Source of the DNA: Culex pipiens pallens
Lineage: Eukaryota; Arthropoda; Insecta; Diptera; Culicidae
Direction: 5' to 3'
Assembly: GCF_016801865.2 (NCBI RefSeq)
Contig: NC_068937.1
Coordinates: 126,755,818 to 126,819,817, forward strand
DNA length: 64,000 nucleotides
The notes under the pieces were generated by a model. The model saw only the letters and a program-made list of their open reading frames with translations. It did not search any database and was not told where the DNA came from. Made by a program: the position numbers and the translations under genes. Of the stretch, positions 34,928 to 47,770 are shown one piece after another; the stretch's first letter is position 1, and every line of letters starts with the position of its first letter.

Positions 34928-35866
34928 GGGGAAATATACCCATTTTAAGCCTAATAAGCGGTCGTGTTTGAATGATGCTGGATAATCTGGAGTGTTCCTT
35001 GAAATTCACTAAAACCAAGTACACCAACGACTAGAGCCACTTTTTGTGAACATTTCTGTATATTTTCACTTTTATTAAAAGTTATGCTATTCCTTTTACA
35101 AGATTTCGAAAAAATATTTCAAAAATGCATTCTAATCAGTCGAGAGCATTTGGCCACGCCCATTTTCCAATTTTCAGCTTAGTTCTTTTTTTCTTCCAGC
35201 GCTCTTTTGGGTCTGCTTAGTTCTGCCAAAATTGATGAAATTTTAAACGAACACTCACGAAAAGTAGCATTTATAGAGAAAATTTCCTGGCATCACTGGC
35301 TCACTCCAACAGGCGCTGCTGATGGTGTTGGTGGCCACCCTTTGTTCTTTATTTGCCTTCGCTTCTCGCTCGGTTTTCTTCAGCCTTCGATTGGAATGGG
35401 TCTTCAAAATTGAAACGTCAAAAGACTTAGCGCGTTTTTTTTTATGGCGCTTGCTAATTATTTACATGTTTCGGGATTATTTTTCAAGTGAGTGACTAAC
35501 TAATGTGCAAAAGAACATGTTGCCGGTATTTGGAAGCAATTTTATATCTTAAGCGCTTTGAAATCGTTAGCGCAAGTGAAAAGATATTGATGGCGACTTT
35601 CGTTAAGCAGTTAACCTCTGATCTTGCGTGTGGATGTGTGTGCCACCAAATTTATGAGAAATAGTCTCGCAAAATAGAAATTATGATCAAAAGTGCTTTA
35701 AATTTGATCTTTTTGGCCAGTAAGTGGCATATATTTGCGTGCTTACTTGAGGCGGTGCTGTTGCTGGTAAGTTTATAGCCTAAATAGTATTTTTGGAGCT
35801 TTAATCGAGCATCAAACTATCCATATGACGAAGATAGGTGTTTGATTAATAAGGGTATATTTCCCC
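34928..35866. mobile_element. TA-inserting non-autonomous element, 939 bp
   Basis: Terminal repeats GGGGAAATATACCC (34928) and GGGTATATTTCCCC (to 35866) are inverted with one mismatch, and TA flanks both ends (34926-34927, 35867-35868). No transposase. An internal stretch near 35150-35400 is coding-like but unrecognised. Confidence 0.7.
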
Positions 35867-35899
35867 TAACCGCAAATTTTTAAATAAAATTATGGTTAG

Positions 35900-36285
35900 T
35901 TAATGTGTAGATGGTTGAAGTCATATGAAATCTTTTAAAAATCAAATAAAAAATCAAATGTTTTCGAAACTGGGTGTCCGAAGGCTTGAGACGGTGAGGC
36001 AATTGTAAACCTTTTTTTATACGTAAGCTCCTATCCACCCCGGAATTCGAACTGACGACCTTTGGATTGTGAGTCCAACTGCCTACAGGCGACTCCAACG
36101 GGACAGGACCCAGGGAGACAACTCCTACACCTGGACTGAGCTAACGACCTAACCTTTAGGTTAGGCCGGGGCCAACATTTACTTCGGAAGGCATGATCAG
36201 ACAAATCTCGTCTCGAAAAATATCACCGCGGGGTCGACTGGGAGCAAACTCAGGTCAGGTGGTTTATTTTCGGGATATCGTAGAA
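35900..36285 (-). mobile_element. tRNA-related SINE, second family member
   Basis: On the minus strand: GTTAGGTCGTTAGCTCAGTC, AGGTGTAGGAGTTGTCTCC, TTGGACTCACAATCCAA (anticodon-arm-like), GTCGTCAGTTCGAATTCCGG (B box) and AAGCCTTCGGACACCCAGTT. The shared blocks occur in the same order in 29706-30060. The end near 35900 is AT-rich. Confidence 0.7.
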
Positions 36286-36289
36286 TAAG

Positions 36290-38513
36290 AATTGAGTAAT
36301 TCTCGCTGAAAGTGGACCACTATTTACACAAGGTGCTCAAAAATCAAAAGCAATGTACTTTTCCAATAGCCCCCACCAAGTTATGAACGAAACCATGTTT
36401 GGTTGGTTAAATTTGTCCTCACCTCGGCGCCACGAAGCTTAAACATTTTTTTTAATTGGTAATTTTTTGACTTAGGCGCACCTACAAAATTGCTCATAAC
36501 TTTGCAAAAGTTCAACGAACCCTTGATGTTTAGGGGTGTTTTGGATAGGAAATGAGCAGAGCTTTCGAATGCACTTGTCAGAAAAATACCGTTCCATACA
36601 TATTTTAGCCACAAAACACCAATGTATTTTTAAAAGTCATTTTTGAAGGCCGGCGCCCCGCTTTATCGAAAAACTGACAAATCCATTCGAAAGCTGAGAC
36701 GATTTCACATAAAGGACCAATAAATCTAAGGTGTATGTTCCTCCTATCTTTTTTAATCTAATTTTGATTCTGCGAGCGCAGCGCTCCGTTCGCATTTTGG
36801 GCACCCAAAATGTTGCAATTTGCTTTGTTTTGTCAAAAAATATATGTGCTCACTTTTTAAATGATCATTTATTGTCTAAGGATCAACATGCACTTTCGAT
36901 AATTGACCAATATTTATGTTTTTGGGTTCTTCCAGCCAATTTAATGCCGAAAAATTGTTTTTTTACTTTTTTTTGTAAAATGCTAACTTACAATTGGGTG
37001 GACTTTTTTTCAGTAGAACTAATGAATTTAGCATGTAGGAAATTTCACCACGAACATTTTTCTCTAAAAGAAAACGTAATTTCGATACTCCAGTGCCAAG
37101 ATATTTTAGTTTTAGTGAGAAAAAAAAAGTGCCAATTTTACAAATTTCTCCGACAACTAGCACGGCCTATTATTTACATGCGGCATATGTTTTGAAGGCC
37201 AGAGTATGGTTTCTTATAGTTATTTTGGTCGCTGAATTCGGATCTGGAATCAAATTTCAGATTAACATTTAGATTTGGAGCCACGCCCAAAAGTTATTTG
37301 CGGTAATATGCTGTAATTGTAATCGCTAGTGATTTCGGTCATATTTCATCTTTCGCTCATCTTTAATTGATGTTTTACTCACGGATTTTTTATGGAGATT
37401 GTTTTTTTTTCATCTTCTGATTGTTTGGAGAGGCCTCGTGGCGCGGTGGTTAGCGGCTTCGGCTGCCGATCCCTAAGTGGCTATGGGGAATACACGCAAA
37501 TAATATTTGAGCGTGGCTAAAATATCACTGTTCACTGTCAATCTGAAATTTGATTCCAGATCCGAACTCAGCGACCAAAATAACTATAAAAAACCATACT
37601 CTGCCCTTCAAAACATATGCCGCATGTAAATAATAGCCCGTGCTAGTTGTCGGAGAAATTTTTAAAATTGGCACTTTTTTTTTCTCACTAAAACTAAAAT
37701 ATCTTGGCACTGGAGTATCGAAATTACGTTTTCTTTTAGAGAAAAATGTTCGTAGTGATATTTCCTACATGCTACATTCATTAGTTCTACTGAAAAAAAG
37801 TCCACCCAATTGTAAGTTAGCATTTTACAAAAAAAAGTAAAAAAACAATTTTTCGGCATTAAATTGGCTGGAAGAACCCAAAAACATAAATATTGGTCAA
37901 TTATCGAAAGTGCATGTTGATCCTTAGACAATAAATGATCATTTAAAAAGTGAGCACATATATTTTTTGACAAAACAAAGCAAATTGCAACATTTTGGGT
38001 GCCCAAAATGCGAACGGAGCGCTGCGCTCGCAGAATCAAAATTAGATTTAAAAAGATAGGAGGAACATACACCTTAGATTTATTGGTCCTTTATGTGAAA
38101 TCGTCTCAGCTTTCGAATGGATTTGTCAGTTTTTCGATAAAGCGGGGCGCCGGCCTTCAAAAATGACTTTTAAAAATACATTGGTGTTTTGTGGCTAAAA
38201 TATGTATGGAACGGTATTTTTCTGACAAGTGCATTCGAAAGCTCTGCTCATTTCCTATCCAAAACACCCCTAAACATCAAGGGTTCGTTGAACTTTTGCA
38301 AAGTTATGAGCAATTTTGTAGGTGCGCCTAAGTCAAAAAATTACCAATTAAAAAAAATGTTTAAGCTTCGTGGCGCCGAGGTGAGGACAAATTTAACCAA
38401 CCAAACATGGTTTCGTTCATAACTTGGTGGGGGCTATTGGAAAAGTACATTGCTTTTGATTTTTGAGCACCTTGTGTAAATAGTGGTCCACTTTCAGCGA
38501 GAATTACTCAATT
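36290..38513. repeat. Large palindrome, about 1-kb arms, about 99% identical
   Basis: The left arm (36290 to about 37266) and right arm (about 37538 to 38513) are reverse complements. A 77-codon frame on the minus strand at 36381-36614 and one on the plus strand at 38189-38422 give identical proteins, and only a handful of differences occur over the inner frames. Weaker symmetry extends inward ('GGAGCCACGCCC' at 37280 versus 'GAGCGTGGCT' at 37509). The loop of about 200 bp holds a tRNA-like SINE head. The open frames are mirror images and no domain is recognised, so they are not called genes. Confidence 0.85.
37430..37492 (+). mobile_element. tRNA-like SINE head in the palindrome loop
   Basis: 'GGCCTCGTGGCGCGGTGGTTAGCGG' resembles an A box, followed by an anticodon-like stem CGGC-TTCGGCT-GCCG. 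There is no B box, so it is a truncated tRNA-derived SINE head rather than a tRNA gene. Confidence 0.5.
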
Positions 38514-38556
38514 GTTTTTTTTTTCTCTTAAGATGGTATCCTAAAATCAAAATTAA

Positions 38557-39292
38557 CCCTCTACTGCCCAAGTTTTTTTTTAATTTTTTGCTATGTTCAG
38601 GAGGTTATTTTGAGCAACTTTTGTTCTACGAAAAACTTTGCTTCTCTTGTTTTAAGTTTTTCTTGTTTCATTTTCAGTATTTATATTTGCATTTACCTTG
38701 TTAAGTTTATGTTTGTGTCTGAAAGTATGTGTCTGATACTGCCACCTTCTATCATTACCTTTTGTCTATTTAGTTTTTTTCATGTTTTTATAGCTACCTC
38801 TTCATTTATTTATTTTTTGCATTTTTTTCACATTTTTTACTTTAGAATGAAACCATTATCATTTGAATTGTTTTAAAAGGCTCAGAGGCATAGTCTGGAA
38901 CAATAAAAAAATTACTGCATACTTATTTTTACATATAATATAAAAAATATTGGTAAAAAACATAGCCTAAGTTGCCCCCAAAAAAAATAAATTTTTTAAA
39001 ACATTGGCAAATTCACATAAAAAAGTCACTCTTCCAACCCTAACATACTTATTTTTACATATAATATAGAAAATATTGGTAAAAAACATAGCCTAAGTTG
39101 CCCCCAAAAAAATATTTTTTTTAAAACATTGGCAAATTCACATAAAAAAGTCACTCTTCCAACCCTAACATTCTTAATTTTAAGACCTCTTCTTTCCAAT
39201 GCTTTTTAAAGATCGAAAGTTGGTTGAAAAATTGATTTTTGGCAAATTTTTAGATCGAAGCCCGCATAGAAGCGGGGTTGGGTTGTAGAGGG
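38557..39292. mobile_element. piggyBac-like non-autonomous element, copy 1 (736 bp)
   Basis: The left end CCCTCTACTGCCCAA and right end TTGGGTTGTAGAGGG are inverted repeats, each flanked by TTAA (38553-38556, 39293-39296). TTAA duplication with CCC-starting ends is the piggyBac superfamily signature. Inside, a segment of about 128 bp ('ACTTATTTTTACATATAATA..CCAACCCTAACAT') is tandemly duplicated at 38918-39171. No transposase. Confidence 0.75.
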
Positions 39293-39297
39293 TTAAA

Positions 39298-40300
39298 ATT
39301 TCTAACGAATTTCTCAAAAAAATATACATCAGATTGCTAAATTGAACTACTACGTAATATTTTGTTGTCTTCAAACAAAATTATTTTTATTTGATTTTTG
39401 AAGCATTTAGCAATCTGTGACTCTGGGTAGCTCGTTAGGCTTTATTCCAGAAGTTTGCAGACAATGCAAACGGAAAATGGATTTTCAAAAAAATTGTGGG
39501 GCTTTGGGGTCTTCAGAAGTGTTGTGGCAAATGTGCAGGGGCAACTTTAGGCTTGGTAAAAATTAGGGGTATTTCACAATTAGGGTGTTTTATAAAATCT
39601 GACTTTCCGAGAATATTTTTGAAAAGTAAAAAATAACTGAATTTCCACTTGATCTTCAAAATTTCAAAACTAAAAGTACCAAAATACTTTAGACAGTAAG
39701 ACAAATTTGCAGAAATCAATGAATTTTGAAAAAAAAACACTAAACTTTCACGTTTTGTCATTTGCTCCCAAAATTCATGTTTTTAAAAAAGATTAAAAGG
39801 TCTGAAAAAAGTGATAACTTTTTTTACCTCTTTAAAATTCCAGAGAAATTTATACATATATACAACTGCTCTTCTTTCCGTATTGATACTCTCAGCGCCG
39901 GCAAAAGCCAAACACGTTTTAGTGATTACAGACTCGAGATCGAGATCTCACAAGTCATCGCTATACTCTCTGATGTTTTGGGGCAGAGATCATCAAATGA
40001 TAGCTTCTTTTATCACTCATTTGCAACAATAATTCTGAGTCGATATGTATAAATGAAAGCTGGTCTCAGTAAAAAGTTAATTTTTCGAGTGATTTTACAG
40101 GTTAGGTACCTAACATTATATGGGAACATAATTTTCAGTAACAATAATTTTATTCAAAAATGATTTTGTCTGAGTCTATATATTTTTTCTTAAAATCATT
40201 TCGAAAATTTAAAATTGATCAAAAATTCGTTCGAAGATTAGTTTTTCTTAAATTCACTCCGTCTAGAGTCGGGGTTGGGTTCTGAGGGTTAACTATTCAA
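39298..40300. repeat. AT-rich repeat remnants
   Basis: The end 'GGGGTTGGGTTCTGAGGGTTAA' at about 40272-40290 resembles the right end of the TTAA element, and 'ATTCTGAGTCGATATGTATA..GGTCTCAGTAAAAAGTT' at 40032-40080 resembles the right end of the element at 46.5-47.8 kb. Boundaries are not resolved. Confidence 0.4.
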
Positions 40301-41309
40301 CCCTGCGAACCAGATTCCATAAACACTAAATGCACTAGACCGTCACCGAGATAGATATCCTTTTCTCTGTTTTCGCTCCGGAACTTGGTTCCGTCCATTT
40401 CGCTGCCACAAGACTGAACAGCAACAACATTGCATTAGATTGGTACGTGCCCGAGTCCTCCCGTCCATCCATCCATCTCCAACCCATTAGCCGGTTGAGC
40501 CTATGAACACACCAGCACATACACAAACGGACACACTCCCAGAAACGTGTTAATCGAAAGCTGTGGTGTGAAAATGGAAAATGGGATGACGAACGCCGGA
40601 CGATCCCGTCAACCCTCCTAATCCCAACCCCACAGGAAGCCCTACAATGACAGTTATATAGTGCTGCCTACGTCCTAGGACATCGAGACAGATATAGAAA
40701 GTGGTTTAATTGTGGGATAATTTGCTGCTACACAATATAATTTCCAAGCTTAAGTTTGATTACACCCCCGGATAAATGGCACACAATTATGACAGTTTAT
40801 TGCCGGAAAATTGAGTTCGGGACTTCTCGGAAGCGGTGAACGACGACGGCTGGACGGGGGACGCGAGGGATGAGTTTTCCGATGTTTCCGAGAATCATTT
40901 CGGCGCAAAATGTGACACAAAAGCGTCAGAGTTAGTCTGTAAACTCGGTCAAGCAGAGTGTACCGAGACTTTTTAGGAGGGGGGAGGGGATTCATTTACG
41001 GGTCCGGAAAGTTGCCTTTTATGAGGTGGTTCCGGTGGATTTTTAACGGTTGGATGAGGATTCACGCGCTTTTGGGTATGACTTTGCGAAGGATTTTCGG
41101 AAGTTGTGCGGTTTACCCTACAAAAAAAGGGAAAACCAATCCAACTTTTTACTTCAACTTGTGTAGAAAGAAAACAATGATTACATTTAAGTTGACAGGT
41201 TTTGAGAATTTTGATAGATTTCCTGTGCAGTAACGTGCCCAGAATCTGACAGTAAGGGATGCAGTTGAGAAGTTTTGCAACGAGTTGCATTCAACAGTTT
41301 TTGTGTTTG
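40301..41309. other. No gene seen
   Basis: GC-richer single-copy-looking sequence without a supported ORF. Overlapping frames on both strands at 40750-41290 have no domain. Confidence 0.4.
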
Positions 41310-41602
41310 TCTGTACACTTTTAAAAGTAACCCTGCAAAGTTACTAAAGAACACGTGATTTTAAAACAAAAAGGCAGCGATTTTTAAATCTATTTTTTAA
41401 CTTTTTAATGGAAAATAAGTATTTTCTGAATTTTTAGTACGCCATCAAATCGGACGTCCAATGTTACACAAAAGTCCCAAAAGTGAACCTTGAATTCGGG
41501 ATCAGGAACCAAAATGACCCCTTAGAGCAAAGTTTCACGGAAGTCGGGGAGGGGTTGGGGCAACTTTTTCCGATTTCGTGTGAGTTTGCGGAGAATGACC
41601 CA
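41310..41602 (-). repeat. Dispersed repeat with 'GGGTCATTCTCCGC' end, copy 2
   Basis: Reverse-complement counterpart of 22592-23110, ending GCGGAGAATGACCCA at 41602. The shorter length indicates internal deletion. Confidence 0.65.
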
Positions 41603-43584
41603 ACTCATACAAAAAAAAGTGTCGAAAACTATCACTTTTCATTACAAATGCTTAGTAGTTGAACTTTTCAGCACTATGGATAATTTCAACACTGTTATTT
41701 TTGGTTATCAGTTTCGTTATTTTAACATTACAGGAAAAAGGGTATTTTCAAGACGAAACTACATTTTTTTAAATGATTTTAAGCTTAATGTGTAAGTCAA
41801 ATTGATTTATATTTTTATTTATCATTTACAATCAAAAGTTGAAGGAAATAATCTTATACATCATCAAACTAAAGTGTGAAGACAATCATCGTTACATTTG
41901 ACCATTCGAATCTGAAAACACAACCGCCACCACCACACTAGCTTTTGCAAATTAATTTCGTTAAAAGCTGCTACGAAACGGTCAAACTCGAACCATTTCG
42001 GCCATATTTGGGTGGGGTGAGAAATGCGTGGGAGTTTGATGGTTTTTCGAGAGGTTGGGGGGTTGTTGAATTTTGTAAATGCAAATGTGGTGGCCATTTC
42101 CAACCCCCGAACTGTAATCGTTCAGTTTTATTTGGACGAGTCCATTCCCGGGAAGGCGCGCGCTCTCATCGGTGGGTTCCTGATAGTGAAAGAACATTTT
42201 GCTGTTAATTAGTGAAATTGAATCTAGGCGAACTTTTACTGCGGGCAGCTTTTGCAGGATCGAGCTGACGACCGGGTGTGATACCATAAATCGGCTTTGA
42301 TGGTTAATTTTCCAGCAATTTTGGAAGCTTCTCAGCTGAAACTGGCGGTCTTTCGGTGAGGGCAGCTTTTAATTAAAAATGATTAAATTTCGCAGAACAT
42401 TAGGCCGGGCTCTGTTGAGCAGCCATTATGAAAATTGTGGAAATTATCAACCGCTTAGCTAAATTAATTTTCTTTTAACTGTGAAAAGTGATCTTGTGCT
42501 GAGCCTGTGAAAAAAACGGATTTGATCATTCAACGTAAACTAATTCCTCATAAGTTCTGAAACAACCCAAATGATCTATTCCAACATGCCACGTACCGTA
42601 AATCAACCTTGGTATAGCTTATTAGCGCTCAATTTCATAACAAACTATTAATTACCATCATCAGCAGTTTGATTGTGCTCGGTGAAAATAATTAATTTTT
42701 GCGCCTAAATGGACCAATTGACAACCTGTAGCCCTGCTGCACCTGGTGCCCCCTCCCTTGGCGTTCTAAATTACTCTTGACACACCATAATTGGGGAGGG
42801 GAGGTGCCCAGTTGTGTAAATAAATAATTTGTTATCAGTCAGTAGAACGCACCGCACCCGAGGTCAATCGCGACCAGTTGCCACAAACACATCAAAAGCG
42901 AGCTAATTAAACAGCGTGTATCTGCCACGTGTTTTGATTTTTAGCCCCTTCCCAACCCTACCCGTTTAGAAACAGTAGCCCACAGACCACTTTAGGCAAA
43001 TAAATAAAATTAGGGGAAGATAACAGATTTCAGCGTACACAAATCTTCACATAACACGTTATTGTCCTTTGATTTATTAAACAAAATAATTGCCTGATTG
43101 AAATATTGAAAAAATAAATTTCAAAAACATAACAAACATCCCCTACACTCATTTGAACTTCTGCGGTTATGTTCCAATCATTTATTCAAAATTACCCACA
43201 CAAATGTGCCGTCAAATGGCATTTGATCAGCATATGGGTTGCCCCTGAACTAATTTAAAACAACCATTGAGGTCTATCCAGGAAATTTCAAATAAAACAA
43301 TACTCATAAAATTACCTGTTTGGCCACAGCTTGGCAGTGCAAGTCAAACCGTACGACTGCCCTCTGATGTGGTGGTGTTATCTGTACGCCATGAATTGTC
43401 ACTTAGTTTGAGTTGGTTAAAATCATTTAAAATACCTAAATTTAAAAAAAAAACTTTTGATTCTTAAATAATTTTTAATTTCAATTATTATAAAAAAAAC
43501 AACATTAATTTGACGGACAATTTTCCATGTTCTTTGAAATGTCGATGATAAGTTTAAAATTTCAAAATGTCGAGTTTAAAAGTT
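41603..43584. other. No gene seen
   Basis: Single-copy-looking host sequence with AT-rich segments. No supported gene, RNA or element boundary. Confidence 0.4.
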
Positions 43585-43990
43585 TGAAGATCTGGCAACC
43601 CTGCCTCAAGTTGTGACCATTTAAGTGATATTGTTGTACTTTTTTGAAGATTGATCTCACTTATCTATAGGGAAACTACGTCCGGGTGCTTCATCCGACC
43701 CATCATTGGTTAGGTAATTGAAAGTTCTATACAATGTGTTCAAAGATTTAGAAATCTGGCATCCCTGTCTCTAGCTTTGACCACTTAAGTGAAAATTATG
43801 TACATTTGTGAAACCGAAACTCACTGTATGAAAAACTATGTCCTGATACATCAGACCCTTCAGCGAATTGGTAATCGAGAGACCTTCCAAACTAGTCAGA
43901 AAATTTGACATTTTGGCAACCCTGTTTCAAGTTATTGTGACTTTTGTGATATTGATGAACTTTTTCAGTGGGTTCCATACAACAAAAAAA
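43585..43990 (-). repeat. About three units of the 165-bp repeat, inverted
   Basis: In reverse complement the motifs 'CCAACGATGGGTCGGATGA', 'ATCACTTAAGTGGTCA' and 'CAGGGTTGCCAGATCTTCAA' recur in diverged form about every 140-150 bp. They match the array at 46.6-47.4 kb. The units here are more diverged from one another. Confidence 0.7.
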
Positions 43991-44564
43991 CATGTGTTTT
44001 GCACATTCGATCTCGAAATTTTTTAAATTTAAATCTATACATTGGTCATTCCATCTCAACTGTGCACGAAAAAGTACAAATCTCGGGTGTGTTTTCAAAA
44101 AGCCGTAAGAGCCACCTTGACATCCGACACTAATTTTCTTTTTTCTTTAAATTCTAACAATATTTCATTTGTTTTTAGTTTAGGGCGCTTGAAGGACGTG
44201 TAGATGAACATTCTCAAGCATTTTTGAATTTGGTTTTTCGTAAGTAGATCGAATACCGATGCAAAATGGCTCTTACGTCCATTTGAAAACTAATCCGAGA
44301 AATACGGAGCGTCGGATCGAGGTGCTCTTTGTTGCGTTGGGTTCGTTTAAGTTTAAAGAAGATTCTTACGCCAAATTGTGACAACTTTGGCCACTCTGGA
44401 ACCGATTCCGGAAAATCTACAGATTGTATGGGAAAAGTTACGTAAAACCAAATTTTAATCACAGGAGGCTGAATAAGCAAAACAGTTTAAAACGTCAACA
44501 AACGAAAAAAAGCAGAACGAAGTTTGATTGTTAATTGCCATTTTTTGAAATATTTTCAAATCGT

Positions 44565-45069
44565 CGCCGTCGTGCTAACTTGTCGTACGTGCATTTTAAG
44601 CCAAATTGAGTTAAGAACGCCATTTTGTGCAGCTCACAATGCCTCATCTTTTGACCTTCACAGATCCCCAAAATTCGATTTCAATCCTGAGATATTCAAT
44701 AAAAACCGAAAAAACTCCGTGCATTTTTGTCACTTTTCATATGAAAGAAGTTTCAATCTTGTCGTGCTATCTTGACACAGTCTGAAAATTGATGTAAGTG
44801 CGACAATTGGCCAAAGGGATTCCAGGTCAGAACGCGTTTGACACAGGTACGAGCTCGACTACCGTAAACATTCTCAGTTATAACTCGGAACTCCAGCAAC
44901 CAAATTCAACCAAACTTCAAGACGATGCACAGAATGATCAACCAAACAAAACGTGTTTGTTATTGTTTACATCGCGTGCTCTCTGGTTTTTGTTTATTCA
45001 AGGTCAAACATTAAAACGCCTTTTTTCGGAACGTCAAAAAGCGACGTACGACAAGTTAGCACGACGGCG
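44565..45069. mobile_element. TIR element, about 505 bp (CGCCGTCGTGCTAACTTG ends)
   Basis: The left end CGCCGTCGTGCTAACTTGTC then GTACGT (44565) is matched in reverse complement at 45044-45069 (ACGTAC then GACAAGTTAGCACGACGGCG). The internal right part is shared with 27075-27365. A related 'GTCGTGCTATCTTGACAC' inside at 44760 hints at a nested or duplicated end. No transposase. Confidence 0.75.
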
Positions 45070-46518
45070 TCGATTAGTCTCGATTTTTTTTTTAAATTTA
45101 AATAAACTATTTGTCTGGTTCTTTTGTGAGATCCACTTTTGGTAAATATTTAGGAAATATTTCATACAATAATTAACCAACTATGCTGATATTTTTAGCA
45201 ATTCTTGAAATACTTTAAAATGAAGAAATCATCATAATTTCACTTCTCAAACTCTAAAATAATTAAAATTTAGAGCATTTAGCCAACGTGTTTGCCACAC
45301 CTTCCCAAAAAAAAAGGTAAACTTTTCCATCACGTGCACAGTCAATCCGGCGTCCGGAAATCGCATCTGTTTCCGGGTCCCCCCCCCCTCCCCCTTCCCG
45401 CTAGGGTGGATAATTTTTTAATTAATTCCTCTCGGACTCGAGCACCTCGAGTACTGCTCAAGCTGATAAGCTCCAGCACACCCTCAGTGAGCCGCAGCAG
45501 CACACCACCACCACCACCCGAAAAATTTCATTAGCAATTCATTGTAAACTTTTCATCGATTCTCAGCTGTTGTTGCTCACTTTTCAGGCTGGGTTTTCCA
45601 CAGTTTTTCCGCTCCGTTTCCATCAGCTCGGCAGCAAATGGCAACTAACAACTGCGAGCTGTGAAGGATGGTTAGTTTGTTGGCAAAAGAGGAGAGTTCT
45701 AGACAAGATGCTGGAATAAATAATTCATAAATGCTATTATAAAGCTGCAAAGAGATTTCGCAATCTCCGGTGTTGGAATTATGGTGCTAGCTGAGTGAGT
45801 TAAGCGAGTTAAGTAAAAACTATGGCGCAGTGTTGGTACTTTGGCTGGGATATTTGCGCTAATGGAAAAATTTGCTCGTTAGAGCGAAATTCAATTCAAA
45901 GTTATTCCGCAGCGCAAAAATGTTGCTACAACTCGCGGCCCGGGAATGATGATGGAAACATACTTTTACAACACAATTAACGTAATCACAGGTGTGTGTG
46001 TGCTGGGGATCCGGACTGACCCTTTTACCACCCACTTCCCCCCCCCCCCCCCCAACCCCCAGTGAAAACATGTGAATTAACATAATCGAGGGAAAATGTA
46101 GCAACTCGCACCCGGAATGTAATGCACTGGAAATGGTCGGGAATTTTGTTTATTTTATATTTTTACCCAGCGCACTGGGCGAATGGAAAAGTTGACCGGC
46201 TGCTGGAGATGGAACCGATTTTCGAAGCCGGACGTTGTGTCCGGAATGACAAGCAAATGTTAATTTTCAGCTCGGATCTCGAGTCTTGTAATCCCAGCTG
46301 GGCGGAATTTGTTATTCTTCCATTGGGCGGAGAGAGCTTGTCGTTGGTGTGGGTGAGTTGAGTTATCTTAATTTTCCTTGTTAAAATTTCGACTTGTAAA
46401 AGACATATCCAGAACTATCAGATGTTGTCTTTCATATGTTTATAGGAACTTTTCAAAAAAAAACTTTAGATATAAACTGTAAAAAAATTGCAAAAATGAT
46501 TTTTCAAAAAAAACCTAA
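45070..46518. other. No gene seen
   Basis: Host-like sequence with homopolymer C tracts (about 45380-45395 and 46039-46054). The open frame at 46122-46361 lacks family support. Confidence 0.4.
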
Positions 46519-47770
46519 TCCACCTATGTGGTTGATGCCTTCCTCACTTTTTACCGAAAATGGGTAATATGAGTGGTTTGGACACACATTTCAGCTTTTT
46601 TTAGATCCAGAAAAAAACACAGATATAACTTATGTGGTAATAACTCGGTTGTCAGTTCTTCAATGTTTTGAACTCGTTAGAAAGTTCTTTCGAATGCTTA
46701 ACCAACGATGGGTTGGATGATGGATCCGGACATCGTATACATACATTTAAGTGTGATACGGCTTCAAAAAAGTACATGAATATCACTTAAGTGGTCATAA
46801 CTCGAAACAGGGTTGCCAGATCTTCAATGTTTTGGACTCATTGGAAAGGCTTTTCAATTGCCTAATCAACGATGGGTCGGATGATGGATCCGGTCATTGT
46901 TTACATACATTTAGGTGAGATCCGGCTTCAAAATTGTACATAAATATCACTTAAGTAGTCATAACTCGAGACAGGGTTGCCAGATCTTCAATGTTTTGGA
47001 CTCATTGGAAAGGCCTTTTAATTGCCCAAACAACGATGGGTCGGATGATGGATCCGGACATAGTTTACATACATTTAAGTGAGGTCCGGCTTCAAAATTG
47101 TACATAAATATCACTTAAGTGGTCATAACTCGAGACAGGGTTGCCAGATCTTCAATGTTTTGGACTCATTGGAAAGGCCTTTCAATTACCTAACCAACGA
47201 TGGGTCGGATGATGGATTCGGACATAGTTTACATACATTTCTGTGAGATCCGACTTCAAAAAAGTACATAAATATCACTTAAGTGGTCATAACTCGAGAC
47301 AGGGTTGCCAGATCTTCAATGTTTTGGACTCATTGGAAAGGCATTTTAATAACCTAACCAACGATGGGTCGGATGATGGATCCGGACATCGTTTACATGC
47401 ATATAATTGAGATCCGGATATTTGTGAAAACACATTTTTATACATAACTTTTGAACTACTTATCGAAACTTCAAACAATTCAATAGCGATGTATGGGACC
47501 CTAAACTAAGTCAAATGCAATTGGTTCGATCAAAATCGGTTCAGCCAGTGCTGAGAAAACTCAGTGAGAATTTTGGTCACATACATACATACACAAACAC
47601 ATAAACACACATACACACACACACATACACACACATACACACACACAGACATTTGTTCAGTTTTCGATTCTGAGTCGATATGCATACATGAAGGTGGGTC
47701 TAGGAGCTTTTAATAAAAAGTTCACTTTCAGAGCAGGATTATAGCCTTACCTCAGTGAGGAAGGCAAAAA
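46519..47770. mobile_element. Element with GCCTTCCTCACT inverted ends and about 165-bp tandem units
   Basis: The left end TTGATGCCTTCCTCACTTTT (about 46527) and right end CAGTGAGGAAGGCAAAAA (to about 47770) are inverted repeats. Between them about five units of 164-166 bp occur: 'TCATAACTCG' at 46793, 46959, 47123 and 47287, with a diverged one before. Each unit holds 'CAGGGTTGCCAGATCTTCAA', 'GATGGGTCGGATGATGGAT' and 'GTTTACATACATTTAAGTGA'. A (ACACAT)n-rich tract follows at 47583-47650. No coding sequence. Confidence 0.75.
47583..47650. repeat. ACAC/ACAT microsatellite
   Basis: Interrupted (AC)n/(ACAT)n simple sequence within the element at 46519-47770. Confidence 0.9.

Noticed and set aside
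36381..38422. Matching ORFs in inverted orientation, possible duplicated gene
   Set aside because: They lie in mirror-image arms of a palindrome; no domain, no splice context, and symmetry alone explains their identity.
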